DNA of 23,633 nt from Chromera velia (Eukaryota; Sar; Chromeraceae). Position 1 is the stretch's first letter. Every line of letters starts with the position of its first letter. Location: the NCBI GenBank assembly GCA_018398765.1, contig JAHBMJ010004388.1:1-23633 (forward strand), read 5' to 3'. The notes under the pieces were generated by a model. It searched no databases. It had not been told where the DNA came from and saw only the letters and a program-made list of their open reading frames with translations. A program made the position numbers and the translations under genes. Below are positions 21,078 through 23,633 of the stretch, piece after piece.

Positions 21078-22950
21078 ATGCTGAAACGCGTGCGCATCTC
21101 CTCCGACGCCTACCGTGCGTGTCTCTCTCACGCACTCACGACGGACAACGAAGAAATTATGGGTCCGTGGGGGATCGGGGTGGTGAGGCGGTCGTTTGCT
21201 TCTCTGAATGAACGCGCGGGGATGCCGTCTCCTTTCGGGTTCCGTCTCCCCTCTTGTTTTGCATAAGTTCGTGTAATCTCCCTCAGGCTGGATCATGAGG
21301 CTGATACGGTCGGCACTGAAAGTCCATGAACTCGTGACACGACGTGTCGTACATCTTCATGTATGCGTGTTCATCAGAAGGAAGAGAAGAGACCATCGGC
21401 GACTACCTGAACTTCATGAGTGCAAATTTCATCTACCTGTCTGCCTGCAGGACTGTTGATTGGAGATGTGACCCTAGAGGGCGGTCCCTCCTCGTCTTCC
21501 TCTTCTTCTGTCGCCTCCCCCGCGGATCAGATTTCGCTTATCTGGGCCATCAAGACGATGAAGCGGTCTGATAAGAGCCCCGATCGCGTGGAAATTTCGG
21601 CAGAGCAACTCTACGAGTGCTCAGAACATGCAGAGAAGATCAGCAAACTCACCGGGAGAAAGTCGAGAGTGGTCAGGCAAAGTGGAACAGACAAGAAAAA
21701 AAAGCACCACAACAACAAACTTGTTGGCGCAGTAGAAGGAGAAAAAGAGAAACAATAAAAGCTTTTGCCATGAAGCTGCATGTCAAATAGATCGGAACGA
21801 CTCCTGGAGAATCAGCCAGGTCCTCCCGAACGTTGCATGCGATTATACATCCCCTCCGTTGCAGGTCCCCTCCCTCCGAATTATACATACAGAGTTCTTT
21901 TTCATACAGGACTTTCCTGAAAAAGAATTCTGTATGAAAGTAAACGGAAATTAAATGAATCTGTGCAGGTCGGATGGTACCACAGCCACCCCCATATCAC
22001 CGTACTTCCAAGTCACGTCGGTCAGTTCGTCAATCAGTTTCTCCCTGGTTTCCTCATTCCACCGTCTGCTATGCTTTTCGATTTCCTTCCTTCCATCCAT
22101 CCATTTTTCCATTCCTCCTTGGTTTCTTCTTCTTGTTTCTGGAAATCAACGGAACCGTCAGATGGCCATTGTGCAAGAAGGAAAGGATGACCTGGAACGG
22201 ACGGAAAGAAAGGGACACGGGAGTGGCAGCCAAGCATAGAAGATGTCCCATGAGAGTCTCCATGGCTCCCCAGCCGAAGTCGGTACGTGCGCTTTCCTCC
22301 CGTCTCCCCCCCCCGTCTCTTCTGCAGACGTCCACACCCAGGCGAGCTATCAGAGACTGGATCCTGGCTTTGTTGGTTTGATCTTTTCCTGCTTCAACAC
22401 AACGACCTCGACCTCGAAGTCATCCCCGTCGGTGCCTCCAGGTGGGCTCTGTGTATGCATTTTTTCAAGCGTTTGTACACTCACGTGCATATACAGAAAT
22501 ATGTTCATGTTTACGTATCAGTCGGAGTATTGTGTCTCGGGTTTGAGCGCCTGCGTCTCCCATCGCCCCCCCCGTTGCTTCAAACTGACATGATCTTTTT
22601 CACCTTCTCCCTCTTTGCTGGGTCGATCGCATCATCTGACCTTTTTCTTTCCTTCTTTATCCTGTCTGCAGGCGACAACAAAAACAAGGGGGGCCGCCTG
22701 CCTGACCTCCCTCCCACCCCTTCGCACGGAGAGGTTGACTTTGAGGGCACGGGGGCTATCGATATGCACGGAGGTTTTGGTGATGCGGACTCTGAATGGG
22801 AAACAAATTTGAACAGATTTCGGTTTGATGAGGGGAAGACTGAGGGAGGAGAGGGATTAGTGGGAGACGGCTCACTAAGAGGAGTTTCTGCAATTAAACC
22901 TTCGGCGTCAAGAATAGGCAAAGTTCAAGTGATTGCATTCCAAGCGGTCG

Positions 22951-22984
<34 letters not shown>

Positions 22985-23528
22985 CTGTCTGTCTGTCTGT
23001 CTGTCTGTGTGTTCATGAAGAAAAAAAGGGAGAAGAAGAAACATACAGTCTGTCTATCTGTCTGTCTGCAGCTGAAGTCTTTCTTTTGTCCTTTCTGAAG
23101 CCTGGAAGTTTCTTCCTCTTTTTTTCTTTGATGTTTTGCTCCTCGACTCTGAATCATGTTTTCTTTCCTCGCGCCAGAGATTCCAGGTGGGGGCCAAGAA
23201 GAAACGCCTTTTTCTGATTCTCTTTGATCCATTGATGCATGGACAAATCAACTGAATGTAGGTCGAGATCAGAGACCAACATGTTTGGTATCCCAGTCAT
23301 TTTGACGTTTCTTGTTTTGTTTGGTATTGCTTGGATTTGCATAGCACCTGTATGTGTTTTGCAGGTCCAAGGATCGTCTGGGGAGGGCCTCGGCGGGGCT
23401 GGAGGGGGAGTCTCTCCTGTGGGGGCAGGCGGGGGGCAGCGCATGGACCGTCTGAACTCCCTGGCGTCGGCGGAGAGGGCCCAGCTGGCGGTGATGATGG
23501 CTGAGGGCGGGGGGGGCTCGGGAGGCGG
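21078..23528 (+). CDS. BRCC36: BRCC36-type K63-specific deubiquitinase (JAMM/MPN+), 3'-incomplete
   Basis: Zinc metalloprotease that cleaves K63-linked ubiquitin as the catalytic subunit of BRISC/BRCA1-A-type complexes in animals and plants. Exons: 21078-21162, 21451-21671, 21969-22020, 22328-22441, 22672-22946 and 23365-about 23528; all junctions keep phase. The start ATG at 21078 places the first strand as in the family (VRISSDAYRACLSHALTT). Catalytic Glu is E26 in EEIMG. The JAMM motif HSHPHITVLPSHVD gives H107, H109, S117 and D120, with the D120 codon split by an intron. Family segments IKTMKRSDKSPDRVEIS, AEKISKLTGR and DPGFVGLIFSCF are present. A low-complexity insertion of about 95 residues (about 143-238) separates FSCFN from IGKVQVIAFQ. 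The family's C-terminal coiled-coil part is missing because the window ends. The sixth exon must splice at GTAGGT (23529), or it would stop at TAG 23530-23532. Confidence 0.93.
22951..23072. repeat. (TCTG)n microsatellite abutting the BRCC36 intron 5 donor
   Basis: A TCTG/TCCG tetranucleotide array at about 22951-23009 begins four bases after the donor GTCGGT at 22947. A second short block (about 23047-23072) ends in TGTCTGCAG, a perfect but apparently unused acceptor. The phase-correct acceptor is TTTTGCAG at 23364. Confidence 0.8.
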
Positions 23529-23633
23529 GTAGGTGAGGGAGTGGTGTATCTTTTTTCTCAGAGGGGGAGGGACTTTCACTCTTTCTTTTACGTTCTCTCA
23601 CTGTCTGCCCACCGTCGTCCCCCCCCCCCCCCC
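23529..23633. other. Window end: probable intron with terminal poly-C
   Basis: The sequence after the sixth BRCC36 exon is C/T-rich and ends in a run of about 14 Cs. The run may be a genuine homopolymer or an assembly edge. No coding signal was seen. Confidence 0.5.

Noticed and set aside
1-23633. CRISPR arrays, bacterial operons, insertion sequences or viral genes
   Set aside because: None seen. The tandem repeats are microsatellites or minisatellites without spacers, and the genes are spliced eukaryotic ones.

Overview
The window is nuclear DNA from a eukaryote. Most genes are split by short introns (about 230-900 bp) that start with GT and end almost always in TGCAG. The DNA is dense in (GA)n, (GT)n and (TCTG)n microsatellites. 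The gene content fits a protist: a secreted proteinase-K-like subtilase with a Thr-rich linker and a CC-x-CGGG tail, a helical-repeat protein resembling the organellar HPR/RAP-type proteins expanded in apicomplexans and their algal relatives, and a BRCC36-type deubiquitinase. My best inference is an alveolate alga such as a chromerid (Chromera-like). This rests on family resemblance and gene style, not on a search.

Layout: (1) 350-2914, + strand, the 3' part of a subtilisin-like protease gene whose first exon is not visible. (2) 2915-4570, intergenic, with a CTAG-rich AT island. (3) 4569-5945, - strand, an intronless membrane acyltransferase (AT3 family). (4) 6786-7586, + strand, an intronless ankyrin-repeat protein, divergent from the acyltransferase. 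(5) 7587-10544, a long gene-poor stretch with GA repeats, a second AT-rich island and degenerate CAGA-type repeats. (6) 10545-13072, + strand, a three-exon secreted EF-hand-like protein. (7) 13073-14333, a third AT-rich island. (8) 14334-20352, - strand, a six-exon HPR/OPR-like protein assembled here from phase-compatible exons. (9) 21078 to the window end, + strand, BRCC36, cut off by the window edge.

The genes do not form an evident pathway. They are independently transcribed neighbours: protease/acyltransferase and EF-hand/HPR are convergent, acyltransferase/ankyrin and HPR/BRCC36 are divergent. The strongest calls are BRCC36 (complete JAMM motif), the subtilase (complete catalytic triad), the ankyrin protein and the acyltransferase. 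I did not find a clearly new multi-gene system. The most notable features are a near-invariant TGCAG acceptor paired with loose donors, complementary GA/CU tracts inside single introns, microsatellites abutting splice sites, a large insertion in the BRCC36 catalytic domain, and AT-rich islands at both convergent gene ends.
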